DNA of 64,000 bases, taken from Arenicola marina (lineage: Eukaryota; Annelida; Polychaeta; Arenicolidae). Under the pieces are notes generated by a model. The model did not search any database. It was not told the origin of the DNA and saw only the letters and a program-made list of their open reading frames with translations. Positions 51,316 to 62,600 of the stretch are shown in pieces. The number at the start of each line of letters is the position of its first letter. Position 1 is the stretch's first letter. Location of the stretch: contig OZ025256.1 in assembly GCA_964019135.1 (NCBI GenBank), forward strand, positions 35,064,035 through 35,128,034, given 5' to 3'. The position numbers were made by a program, and so were the translations under genes.

Positions 51316-52400
51316 ATACCACCTTATTTCATTTTGAATATTAAAAAAGCATTGTCCCTACTCGGGATCGAACCATCAATGCCAAACGGTAATCTCTAAC
51401 AAATGAACCATAAGAAAGACTAACACGCAACCAGGTATAAAACACAAGGCTGCCTGGGTAGGCAATTTCGGGAGAGGATAGGGGGAGGGGCTTGTCCGCT
51501 TAATTTATGAGTGTGTGCTTCCAATCCGGGGGGAATTGTCCTTGGTGGGGTGGGGTGGGGGAATTGGCCGGGGTAAAATGTCCGGGGGGGAATTGTCGGG
51601 GGGGGGGGGCAGTGGTCCTAAAACCAAATATGAGATCACATGCTGAAATTAAACTTTAATGCAGTGGAAGCACGCTTTAAGACCACCCCGGTAATATGAC
51701 CGCCCCGCCATTAAGACCATTTTTTCCTAGTCCTGAATTTTTGCGTATAGTTCCCTTAACAGTAGCCTGAACCCCGCAAATGCGACGCCACCTCAATCAA
51801 TTGAATTTCAATGGAATTCAACCCCGCTAATGCGACCACCGAAGTTTCGGCGATTTGTTTCGAACTAGTGGACACCAATGAGCATCAACCAAACGCGCCC
51901 TGAAGCAAAGATAATAACTGCTATATTATCACTTTTTTGCAACCTTACATTCGTGTTTTCTATCAGGTCGATGCCTATTATAAGCCTAAACTATTACCAA
52001 ATTTACAATTAATTTTCTAATCAAGTTGCGTCATGTGACTCACTGTGTGTCACCCAATTTATGATACGAACTGCCGCACAGTGCGTCGATCCATTCTGAC
52101 CCATTCAGGCTAAAAATGAAGCTATTTCAGAGCGGATCAACTATTTGAAAAGCGTAGTTATAGGGATCGAGACGTCCACTATAAGGTTGCATTTTCTGTG
52201 CCCATCTGAGAAAATTTAAATCTATCGTCATCAAAAGAATTACAAATTCTTGATTTGTTTTGTCGCGTATTCTCGTGACTCGATCTCGTGCCCGGAGATA
52301 ACCAGCTGACGCCATCATTAGCCAAGTGTTTGCAAAGCGCCGCATACATCCAATCACCACAATGTGAGGCATTGTTCCCCAACTCTCCATTTGCCCTGTA
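51316..52400. other. Intergenic, possible Tigger-like end at 51660
   Basis: CAGTGGAAGCACGCTTTAAG at 51661 resembles a Tigger/pogo-type terminus, but no matching opposite end is visible. G-rich DNA lies at 51530-51610. No exon recognised. Confidence 0.4.
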
Positions 52401-52401
52401 G

Positions 52402-52605
52402 GGGCCGGCCCGGTAACTCAGTGGGATAGAGCCCTCGCATTCAGTGCTCTGGTCACCTGAGAGCCGAACGGCACGTGGATCGATGGTTCGAGCCCCGCTG
52501 TGGCCATGTCTATGTGGTCGCAGGATAAAGATCCCATGTCCTTCGATATATGACCAAAAGTGGTTAAGTAATAGATAAGGACCTATATACAACTCATTCC
52601 TTAAT
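52402..52605 (+). mobile_element. tRNA-headed SINE, copy A2
   Basis: Head with TAACTCAGTGGG and B box GGTTCGAGCC at 52485-52494. The body TGGTCGCAGGATAAAGATCC and the tail TATATACAACTCATTCCTTA match copy A1 at 13691-13945. Confidence 0.75.
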
Positions 52606-52715
52606 TTTCTGGCTTAATGTTTATTTTTATTGTTTCCTCCGAGGAGGCGGCGATGGCATGGAATATATATGTGAGCGAGGGGTCATTATTGTAACGGAAC
52701 TATAATGACCCCCCT

Positions 52716-52761
52716 AACAGGTCATTAGTTTCTAAGCTTAATTAGAAACTAATGACCTGTT
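52716..52761. repeat. Perfect 19-bp-arm hairpin
   Basis: AACAGGTCATTAGTTTCTA at 52716-52734 pairs with its exact inverse at 52743-52761 across an 8-base loop. A partial outer repeat, TAATGACC, lies just upstream. There is no U-run after it, so it is not a bacterial-type terminator. Confidence 0.85.
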
Positions 52762-53545
52762 GGCTCATAGTCGGCACGTCCTTACCGGCAAAACACGACT
52801 CCGAGGAAATAATACAAGTACGTATGTATATATAGCCTATGCATTAAAGCGTCCTGAATATACAATCAACCATGCATTTGCCCTGTATGACATGGACGTC
52901 GTTTTCTTTCCATCTGAACCGCGAATCCCCAAGAATTAGGGAGAGCAATATCGAATCTCTAAGATTAGGGCATTCTAAAGCTGGGAGCGACAAAAATGCC
53001 ATACCCTTTATGGTCATATCGCGAATATCGAGGAATATTCGCAGACTGCTATAATCCATCGCGGTAAAAAGGCAAAGCTAGGGTCTTCGCGTTGAACCAT
53101 GCAAGAATATTGTACGGATAACGATCGCGAAAAAATGCCAACAGCTGATCCCGAATCTCCAAGAATTTTTGGATGCCAATCGCGGAGATCGGAAAAGGTC
53201 CCCCCCTTCCCCCCCCGCCCCTATAATCTTAGATGTATAAAGTGGGCATCATGACTACAGCAGTTTGCTTTCAGCGACGGTCTTGATAGACATGCATCAC
53301 TTATGTGAGAGCTCTCACTAGAGAGGGGTGGGGGGGGCTGAGGCGGCTGTTGACGACTTATTTGCGGGAACAGGATTTGGTAGGGCAGTATATTGTCCCT
53401 GAGTCCCCCTCTCCCCCCTCCCCCCCCCCCCCCCATCTTCCCACGGGCCTGCATGTTATTCGTACTGGCATGGAAGTTAATTGACGGCAGTGATATTTTC
53501 ACAAAGCTGATGGAGAGGCTGGTGCCCGCGTCAGGTTTCGTTAGG

Positions 53546-53622
53546 GCGCCCCCTGCTGGGAGAGAGCGAGAGCGGAAGTCTCGTTTATGTCTCGCGAGAA
53601 ACTTCTGCAACTTCCTTTCTCT
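53546..53622 (+). promoter_or_regulatory. RPS8 promoter: CTCF-like, ETS, TCTCGCGAGA, 5'TOP
   Basis: In order: GCGCCCCCTGCTGG at 53546-53559, the reverse form of the CTCF core; CGGAAG (ETS/GABP) at 53573-53578; the palindrome TCTCGCGAGA at 53590-53599, known from many ribosomal-protein promoters; and the pyrimidine tract CTTCCTTTCTCT starting at 53611, a probable 5'TOP start. The ATG follows 29 bases later. A TOP start implies growth-dependent (mTOR/LARP1) translation control. Confidence 0.7.
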
Positions 53623-53639
53623 AACTGTCTGAAGCCGAC

Positions 53640-56600
53640 ATGGGTACGAATTGAAATTGTGTCTAAGAATCCTCAATAATCGTAACGATCTCAGCGTAAG
53701 AAGAGGTTGTAGGAATATTTGTGCATACCATAGTGATCTTAGCTTATAAATATCATTCGTTTTCCCTGTTATTTGTTCCAAATACTGCACAAAAGTAATA
53801 TTTCGCGAGGTGAAATTTACCATTGGCTGGCATGGTTGACTATAAAAAGAATTCAGATATGAGACCCTATACTGGGGAGAGGCTGCTCAGTACTAACCCG
53901 TTTTACGCCCGGGGATTTGTGAATGCCCTGTTCACAGATCAATCCATGTGAATTGATACTTGTAGACTAGCCTGAATGTTCAGACGTTACAGTCTTGACA
54001 CTTGTTCTTGTGACTGTAACGTCTGAACTCATCGCGTAGAATTGCTGTTCAGCCGCAAATTTTCGCCTTCAGCACAAATACTCACATCAGTCCAAAAAAA
54101 TTGATATCCTAAACTTGTTCTATGGTAACTTCTTTAGTTCCGTGAGATATGGATTCGTGCCAACTCGTCGCCAATTTTGTATAAACGACAAGTTTTTATT
54201 TTGTCACAAAACTGTTTTGCCGCTTGCCGCCATGTTGATGTGTCGTTCATACCCTCAGCGCCGCTTGTGAGCGACAGCGGAGTTATAATTCTAGAGGTCA
54301 TCGTACTCTAATCTCTCTACTCGGTCGTTCAAAAATTGTGATTTACAGTGTCTTTCACGATCATTTCTCGGACACATTTAACCACGATTTCCATTTAGGG
54401 GTACCAAAGTCTTTCACAACACGTTCTTTTGGCGGCACGATTTTGTTCAAAAACTGCTTCAATAATGTATTATTTGTTTAGCTATGGTTTCTTTTATATA
54501 TTTATTTTTGTAAAATCACAGCGATTCTTTTTATTCCCCAGTACCGTAAATTTAAGAGACATAACCGAAATGTCTATTTATGAGACACTGATCGGAAGCT
54601 AATGTTTATTCCTGATTTTGCTTCCACATGCCAATGATCGTATCTGATGAAATGTTTTCTATATCCAATACACCCCGGCCGCCCTGCGCGCAATGCCAAA
54701 ACTTTATTCTAAAATCGTATACTATGTATATCTACGGCTATAACTATGTTTTATTTACAAATTTGTGTGTGCCACTGTGTAGTGAGTGAAAGTTGCTTGT
54801 CAAGCTTTATCCGCCAAATCTAAGCCCAGGCAACATACAATAAGCAGAAACTCTATCAATTAAGAGTCGTAATACTCATCGCCGTTTCGACTGTGATATG
54901 GCAAACGTGTTTATCCGGTGACACCATGGAACTCTATCGCGGCACTGTTACTTATCAAAAATTGATGACCTTCACTATAAACTTTAATACTTTTTTTGGC
55001 GGGAAAGAGCTCTATATTTACCTTAAACAAATTAGAATGCCGTACCTTGTGTCCTATGCGCAGAGCCGTCACCCCCCTCCCCCCCCCCCCCCCCCACCAC
55101 ACACATACAAGTGATGACACCCTTCGCCAAGGCTCCCATCTCTTGCGATCAGTCGCAGTTTCTACACAGCTTGACATTGGTTCATTAGCGTTTTAATCAA
55201 TTTATTTGTTTTGCCCCTTGCGCGACTGAAACCTCTCATGTGACTTTTGTCTCATTTTATAATTCGGATGCACAAGAAGACTGTTACTTGTGTCAGCTAG
55301 TGCCCGCCCATCCACCTCGCTCGCTATCCGCCCCGGGTACGTTAGATAACACCAATACACTTAATTCACCCTCCGCTCCTACCCCTGTTGTTTTTACATG
55401 TGAAATCAGCGGGGAGTTTCCATAGCTCAGTTGATAGCGCGCTGGGCTTTAGATCAATAGGTCCCAGGTTTGACAATGCGCTCCGGGCACCTGCTCTACT
55501 GGCTTCCTCAATCTCTCATCTGTGTCAATCGTCTCGCGAGGCTCCTTGGCCGTCGTATTCCTGAAAATGGGCCCAGCAACAACAATCATTCTATCTCCCA
55601 TGTCTTTCTTCGCAAAGAGTACAGGGTTACCCCCGCTCCGCATTGTGCACATACGGCAGCCGCAATGCTTCTGAAACTATTTTTACGATGTGCATCTTAC
55701 ACGTGGTGTATTCAGGTCTGCAACGTATTGCTTACTGATGTCAATGCTGAACGTACAAAACTATACTACAAAGTTACCTCTAACATCGCTTTGGGCCGTG
55801 GCGCCACCTTCAGGGCATCAACATGGCGGCAAGCGGCAAAACAGTTTTGTGACAAAATAAAAACTTGTCATTTATACAAAATTGGCGACGAGTTGGCACG
55901 AATCCATATCTCACAGAACTAAAGAAGTTACCATAGAACAAGTTTAGGATATCAATTTTTTCGGACTGATGTGAGTATTTGTGCTGAAGCCGAAAATTTG
56001 CGGCTGAACAGCAATTCTACGCGATGAGTTCAGACATTACAGTCACAAGAACAAGTGTCAAGACTAACGTCTGAACATTCAGGCTACTTGTAGACTTGCC
56101 TTGGCAATATTGACCCTTAATAAATACCTTTAAAATAAAATAATAAATACCTTTATTTAGGCCTTCAAATGAATGCATTAAATATATATTCCGGTAGAAT
56201 GGTATCTAAGCCTTTGTTTCAGCATAAATTGAAAGCAAAATTCAATATCAGTAAAGTTCTGCGATATTGTTATCATGCAGCCCATCAAATTTATGCGGCA
56301 GCAGCTTACTCAGTCGTAACAATGGCGCTATATAAATATATAAACAAGGCCGCATGGATAAACTTCTAAAATACGAATTGACAAGTGTACCGTCTGACAC
56401 ATATGCTTTGGGTTCAGCCTTCTAACTTGTTATTGTATATGCCCCAAAGTACATTTATTAGGATATAAGGCAGTAAATACCTTCACACAAGCCATGACAT
56501 TGTGATTTCAGACATGTTGCTCGCGATCATTCCTGATACAACATCGCATTCATGTGATGTCATACTTTTTGTATGCAAATTAAATTACCGGCTGTTTTCA

Positions 56601-59600
56601 TTTATTGCACTCCAGCCTCCTGCACTCGCATTGGCCAATATGTAATGAACGTATTTGCAGGGGGAGATACGGCATCAGAATAAGTAGCGCTGATACAGCT
56701 GTAGTTCCTTCATCGTGGTCGCATTTATTCAGGTTGGGGGTATCAAATATCAGAACCGATTTTATGGCAGCACCCATGGATTGGTACGGGTTGGACTGAC
56801 TGACCAATGACGAATCCCACACTGCCCACCAACTCTCTGGATCTGTGAGGTAACCATGTAAAATTAGACTGAGCGGGTAGTTCGTATTTTAGTGCTCGTC
56901 GCACTGGCGCGTGTTTCACCCATTGCCACACCGCTGCAGATCTAAATCGTGTTGGGATAACCTTCTTCAATCCCAGTCTCACAGTGGCATTTCTCAATGC
57001 CCAATTAATCTTCTAGAACTGGGTGAAGTCAGCTGGGGGTCACACGAAAGCTGTTGCTAATGGTGTGAATAACGTCGGCAGCTAGACTCCGTGGCTACAC
57101 TAGAGTCTTAGTGTGGCTGGACTACCTGTTTAAGAGCCCTACTCCGTGGCGTTAGGTCTCCAGCAAAGGTTCCAGCCTGTGTTTCCCAGGGGTGTTTTAA
57201 AAAGGAATAGGCCCATTTGGAAATTCCAAATTCATGGATGCACACAGGGCGACACATTATGATAAAAGCTACAGTCGATTCCTGACTGGCGTCTATAGAA
57301 CTTTGCATGTACACCGTTGTGCCCCTAGACAGCGGGATTGCCTGGGGGCACTTGCGCCAAAGGATATACCAACGTGTGGTTGATTATCACATATTTTTGT
57401 CCTCAACATTTGTTTTGAAGCAGCCAGGCAGGTCAAAGGTGTTTTGGTGGCAAGAATATAGGATAGATAATGGACTAAACCGGTACATAAGTAAGGGAAA
57501 ATTAGATGAGTGTTAATTAAAGATAATTAAATCCAAGATGTGATGTTGAAAAGGTGCAACATTGCCAAACAAATGAGCGCTTCCCCCACCCACCCCCCAA
57601 CTGTGGGAACTTGGCATTTTGTAATTATGCATAGAGGGTTGCATCTACGATCTAGAGGGGAGTCAGCAGCTACTTTCCATTTAGATTATTCTTGAAGCTA
57701 TCAAATTTGTAAACTATAAAAAATATTCTTAGTTGTATCTGTGTTTGCAAGACATCTTATTCAGGCATTAATTTGGATACTATGATTATTTTGTATTTAA
57801 GGTATTTCCCGTGACAAGTGGCATAAGCGCAGGAAGACTGGTGGTCGCCAGAGTCCGCTTCGAAAGAAGAGGAAGTTTGAGTTGGGACGTCCAGCTGCTA
57901 ACACCAAGCTTGCTCCTAAGAGAATCCACACTGTCAGGACTCGTGGTGGCAATAAGAAGTACAGGGCACTGCGTCTTGACACTGGAAACTTCTCATGGGG
58001 CTCTGAAGGTAGGTTTTACATTCTGGTGTTATTTGAAGTTAAAGTATAAATAAGTAAATTATATACTGTAAACTGCCTTTTTGAAGCTGTGGCTACTATT
58101 AGGAAGTTGCATGCTGTGCAGCTTTAAATATGGCATTTTGCCGATTTGAAGTGAGCATGGCAAGGAGGGGTGGTAAAATACAGAAATTGGCGGTGAATAC
58201 TAATTGATTGCATCATGACATCATCAGTGTAACATGATACGGCTGCCATCCTCACACGAACTGTAATAGGTTACTCGGCCTAGACAGAAACTTGGTACTG
58301 GGTAGGCGCAACAGTGATTCATAAATATGCAGTACTTGCCAGGAGAGCCAGTCACTGTTGTAACACTTGATAAGAGGTGTGATGGCAGAGGGATAGGCGA
58401 CTGCTTGTATAGACAATTGACACCAGAGTAATTGGCTTGGTTCGCCGGATTGGGATTATGATAGGCAGTGACACAGGAAAGGGCACTGGATATCAAGAAG
58501 GGGAGGGGTAGCAGGGACGAGAGGGGGGGGGGGGGCGAAGTCCAGGTGCGGCTTATAATATGTAGATTTCCGGAAATGGTTCCAGGGCATGCCGAACCGG
58601 TTTGGAGGCCAATTTTGGGGTGCATCTTCAAAAAGGCAGTTTACAGTACCTAATATCATGTATAATAAATATGTTGAATTTTCTCACTGTCATAAAAGTT
58701 ACTTATCGAATCAGAATTAAAATTAAAGAATGATTTCGTTTTCTGATGTCTATTTCATGTACATAGTTCAGCCGCCTGTGAGGGTGATTGGCTAGAATCT
58801 GACACTGTTTAAATGGCAACTTTTGCTGATTAAGCTGCATAGTCAGCTAAACTGTATTCATGACATCCATCAGTTGCTGCCATGGGCACCATGTTTTGAT
58901 CGAGGGTCAGGTGCACCCAAAAAAATAATAAAAAAATGGGGAAAGAGGGTGCATTTTCTGATTCCACAATATTCCTGCTGGAATTCTGAAATTCTTGATA
59001 ATCTGTTGACAATTATTATCGATCGTTATTGTTTGTGCAATTCTGAACAGTTTGTACAACTAGAAGACCTTTGTCAGCTTTTGCCAACTGATACTGAAGG
59101 TGACTGTATTTCCCTCCTTCGGAAAGGGATGAAGAGTTAGTGGTTTACACACTCATTCACGTTTCAAAACCACTGGAATTTAGTTTAGGAATGTGCATAG
59201 GCTGCGTGTCAGGCCACACACAGCCTAGGTGAACAGCTTTGTCAGCCATGTCTCTCCTGTCAATGAGAATGTCTGTTTATTCGAGACAAAGCTCCTATGA
59301 TCTTTTTCAAAAGAGACATTGGTCCCCTCTACCCATGATCCTTCCCATTGACACAAGATGGCCTTCATGGGCTTCAGTCCTTCTCAAATCAACCATTGGA
59401 GAATAAAATGGAGGGACAGGATTTAAGAGCAATATTTGTCACATTCATAAAGCATACATAGCCAAAAGTTTAGTATTTAGTCCTGCATTTGTATATTTAT
59501 CATAGAAATGTTGCTCTATTGGTAGATATCTTCTAATCTCTAACCATCTATTTTCTGCATCTTGTTACAGCTACCACCAGAAAGACCCGTGTCATTGATG

Positions 59601-62600
59601 TTGTCTACAATGCCAGCAACAATGAACTGGTGAGGACAAAGACCTTGGTGAAGAATGCCATTGTCCAGATCGATGCCACCCCCTTCCGTCAGTGGTATGA
59701 AGCCCATTACGCTCTGCCTTTGGGCCGCAAGAAGGGTGCCAAGCTGGTAAGTAGTATGCATAGTGAATGGGGATCAGCTGTTCTGTTCAGGCCTGCATTT
59801 TATGTATTTATGACTATGTGTTGAGTGTTGATGATGCTAACTCTTTACCATCTTTCGTCTGAAAAGTATTGAAGACAAAATAGATACTGAGACACTCTAA
59901 TTTAAACATGAACTGGTGTGAAGGAAAATCATTTTGATTCCTGATCCTGGTGCTTTTGGACACACGTAGATTGCGAAGGTAATCAATTGCATTATACCTT
60001 TAAATCCGGATAATCATGTTGATACACATTTAAAACTCCCAAAATAGGTGCCATTTTCTTTTCTAAATGTACCGGAGTGCAATAAATGGACCATCCTGCA
60101 GTGTAATTTGCTTTCACAAAGTATGATGTCGCATGAAAACGAATTCACTCCTTGATTCGGGGCCTGCCTGACCCCTGGCACCACGTAGCTAGTACTATTT
60201 ATATGTAACTGTTTCTCGGCATATCGATCATTTTTTCTGTTAGATATCTCCGTATAGATGTAATGTACATAACAGCAGATAATATAAAATGAAATTATCA
60301 GGACCTTTGGGCAATTTTTTTTTGGCATTTTTTCCTGGAATTTCGTGAGTGACAATGTCGTGTTTCTACAGGGGGTTTGGGTGGGACGGTTCTTGCTGGC
60401 TGTGAAGGGGTGTTTGAAAACTTAGTGCCGGCCAATATACGTGAAATAAGGTATCTTGACTGAGGTAAATGGCGTCCTTGTGATGAGACTAGTGACGGGC
60501 GGACTGAATCACTGTTGAAGGTCACTGCTCTGATGGAAACAACAAAGCAATTATATATATCTGGTTAGCGTGGTTGCAGGATTTGTTTGGTTTAAATTGA
60601 AGGGATATTATTGCATTCTTCAACATCATTATTACAACAAACAAACACTAAGCTGAGTGTTGATGATGTTAACTCTTTACCATCTTTCGTCTGAATACAT
60701 TCTTGAAGACAAACCATGTACTGAAACACTCATCTGAGGTTCCAAGTAACAACAGTATATATTCTCTTGTTTTACTGGCTCGCTGATGTTTTGCCTATGC
60801 TTCAGTCGACTGAAAAAAAGGCTTAAGTATACTTTTCCAAAAAGCATACTGCAGAGATGGGTCACCAAAGGCCAATCTTTAATTGGTGGAATCATGATCC
60901 CTGTGAATCAAAATCCTGGTAACTAAACTCAACTTGTAGATGAATTCGCATGATTGATGGCCTTCGGCTCAACATTTTTTTTGTTAGTTCTGAGCTCCTA
61001 TTATAAATTTCTAAAAGCAGATATTGTAGATCCTTTGAAAATTACAGATGGCTGTTCCTTGGGACATGGCGCCACTTTATCTTCTAGCTTTTGCTATTGA
61101 GGCAATGAGTCTGCAGGTTAAATATCTTGCAATAAAGTCTTCATGAGAACTAGGAGTGACTGCTTTTGTATCTAATTATGGAGCTTGACAATCGGTAGGT
61201 TCTGTCTGAGCAATTGGATAAGTTGAGAAAAAGACGATGGAGTGTTCATGATGTTAAGCAATACCATCTTTCGTCTGAAAATATTTTTGAAGACAAAAAT
61301 GCACTGAAACGCTCTACAATTTTAGTCTTCATTCTTCTATATAAAAAAACCCTGATATTACATGTTGTCTACTTTGTGAATTTCAAAGGCAAGTTACAAA
61401 TAAATTGCACTGTTGAAGGTTTATTTTAGTGATCAATTTATGTTACATAGAACACTAAACCTGCTTAAGCACATATTATTAATCTGTATATCATGGGAAA
61501 AGTTTCCTGCAACAGCCATGTTATTGTTCCAGGAAGGTTTGTCCCTATTTAGCCTTTGCTTTGGCTTTGCACAGATCTCCGCAAGCTGCCCGATATTCTA
61601 ATTAGGAAACTGATGATTGCTAATCTACTATAGGCGTGAAGTTTTGCTGGGTGGTTTAGTTTGAGAACTGAAGGCATTCTTAACCTTTAATTTCAATATT
61701 GCTATGGGGTGTAATTGTTGACTTTCAAAGGATGAAACTGACGGGTGGACTAAAGTGTAGTGTTGAAAGTCACTGCTTTGATGATAAACCTTTTTTTTAC
61801 CTCGTTAACCTATGCGGAATAGCCATGAAGTACAAGACACAAACCACCAGATGGGGGCTGGGGGTGTTCTACAGATTTTTGCAGGCTAGAACTGACCAGA
61901 TGTGTTAGTGATAACAGTACAATAATAACCTATTTGGAACTTACGGATTTCCTTTCACAGCTTGTAATGATATATCCTAGATTGATAAGATCTGAAAGCG
62001 ATTTCCAACATGGGACCATCCGGTTAAGGCGTTTCGGTGATGAGACTAGTGACGGGCGGACTGAACCATCTTGTTGAAAGTCACTTCTCTGATGGAAGCA
62101 GATGCTAGCACATATATATATGTACCTTAGCCTTTAATCAGTCGTTTTAATAGTTTTAAATTGCACCTTAAGGCGTTTCGGTGATGAGACTAGTGACGGG
62201 CGGACTGAACCATCTTGTTGAAAGTCACTTCTCTGATGGAAGCAGATGCTAGCACATATATATATGTACTTTAGCCTTTAATCAGTCGTTTTAATAGTTG
62301 TAAATTACAGGTAGAATCGTTACTGTAAGCAGTTTAGTGCAACAGGGCTAATCTCCTAAACCTGAAATCACCGACAACACTATCGGTGATACACGTGATG
62401 CTCTGATCTATGCTGCTGCATAAGGCAATAAATCAGACTAAACTGCGTTTTTGCATGTATGTATGTAGATGAACTTATTCTCTCTTCCTCCCACAGACTG
62501 AGGCTGAAGAGGAGGCCATCAACATGTATGTATGCAGATGAACTTATTCTCTCTTCCTCCCACAGACTGAGGCTAAAGAGGAGGCCATCAACATGTATGT

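Larger units (their letters stand above)
53968..56086. mobile_element. 2.1 kb long-TIR element in RPS8 intron 1
   Basis: Left TIR 53968-54240 and right TIR 55816-56086 are about 270-base inverted copies with a few differences. Ends are TAGCCTGAATGTTCAGACG. The 9-mer CTTGTAGAC flanks both sides (53959-53967 and 56087-56095), a target-site duplication of Mutator/MULE size. Each TIR tip is itself a hairpin: GTTCAGACGTTACAGTC pairs with GACTGTAACGTCTGAAC. The inside carries a tRNA-like SINE, a C-tract and a fragment of the dispersed GGCGGGAAAGAGCT repeat, but no transposase, so it is non-autonomous. Confidence 0.9.
62025..62312 (+). repeat. 144-bp tandem duplication carrying a snoRNA
   Basis: Two almost identical 144-bp units each contain one SNORD43-like RNA and a following CACATATATATATGTAC stretch. 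Confidence 0.85.

Noticed and set aside
52402..52500. Possible functional tRNA gene
   Set aside because: A and B boxes are present, but the arms do not fold as a full tRNA, and the sequence continues into a shared SINE body.
53221..53823. 200-residue frame on the minus strand across the RPS8 promoter
   Set aside because: It covers the TOP/TCTCGCGAGA promoter, exon 1 and a C-tract (poly-Gly); no family resemblance.
55470..55922. 150-residue frame inside the RPS8 intron 1 element
   Set aside because: It begins in a tRNA-like SINE and ends in the right TIR, so it is not a transposase.
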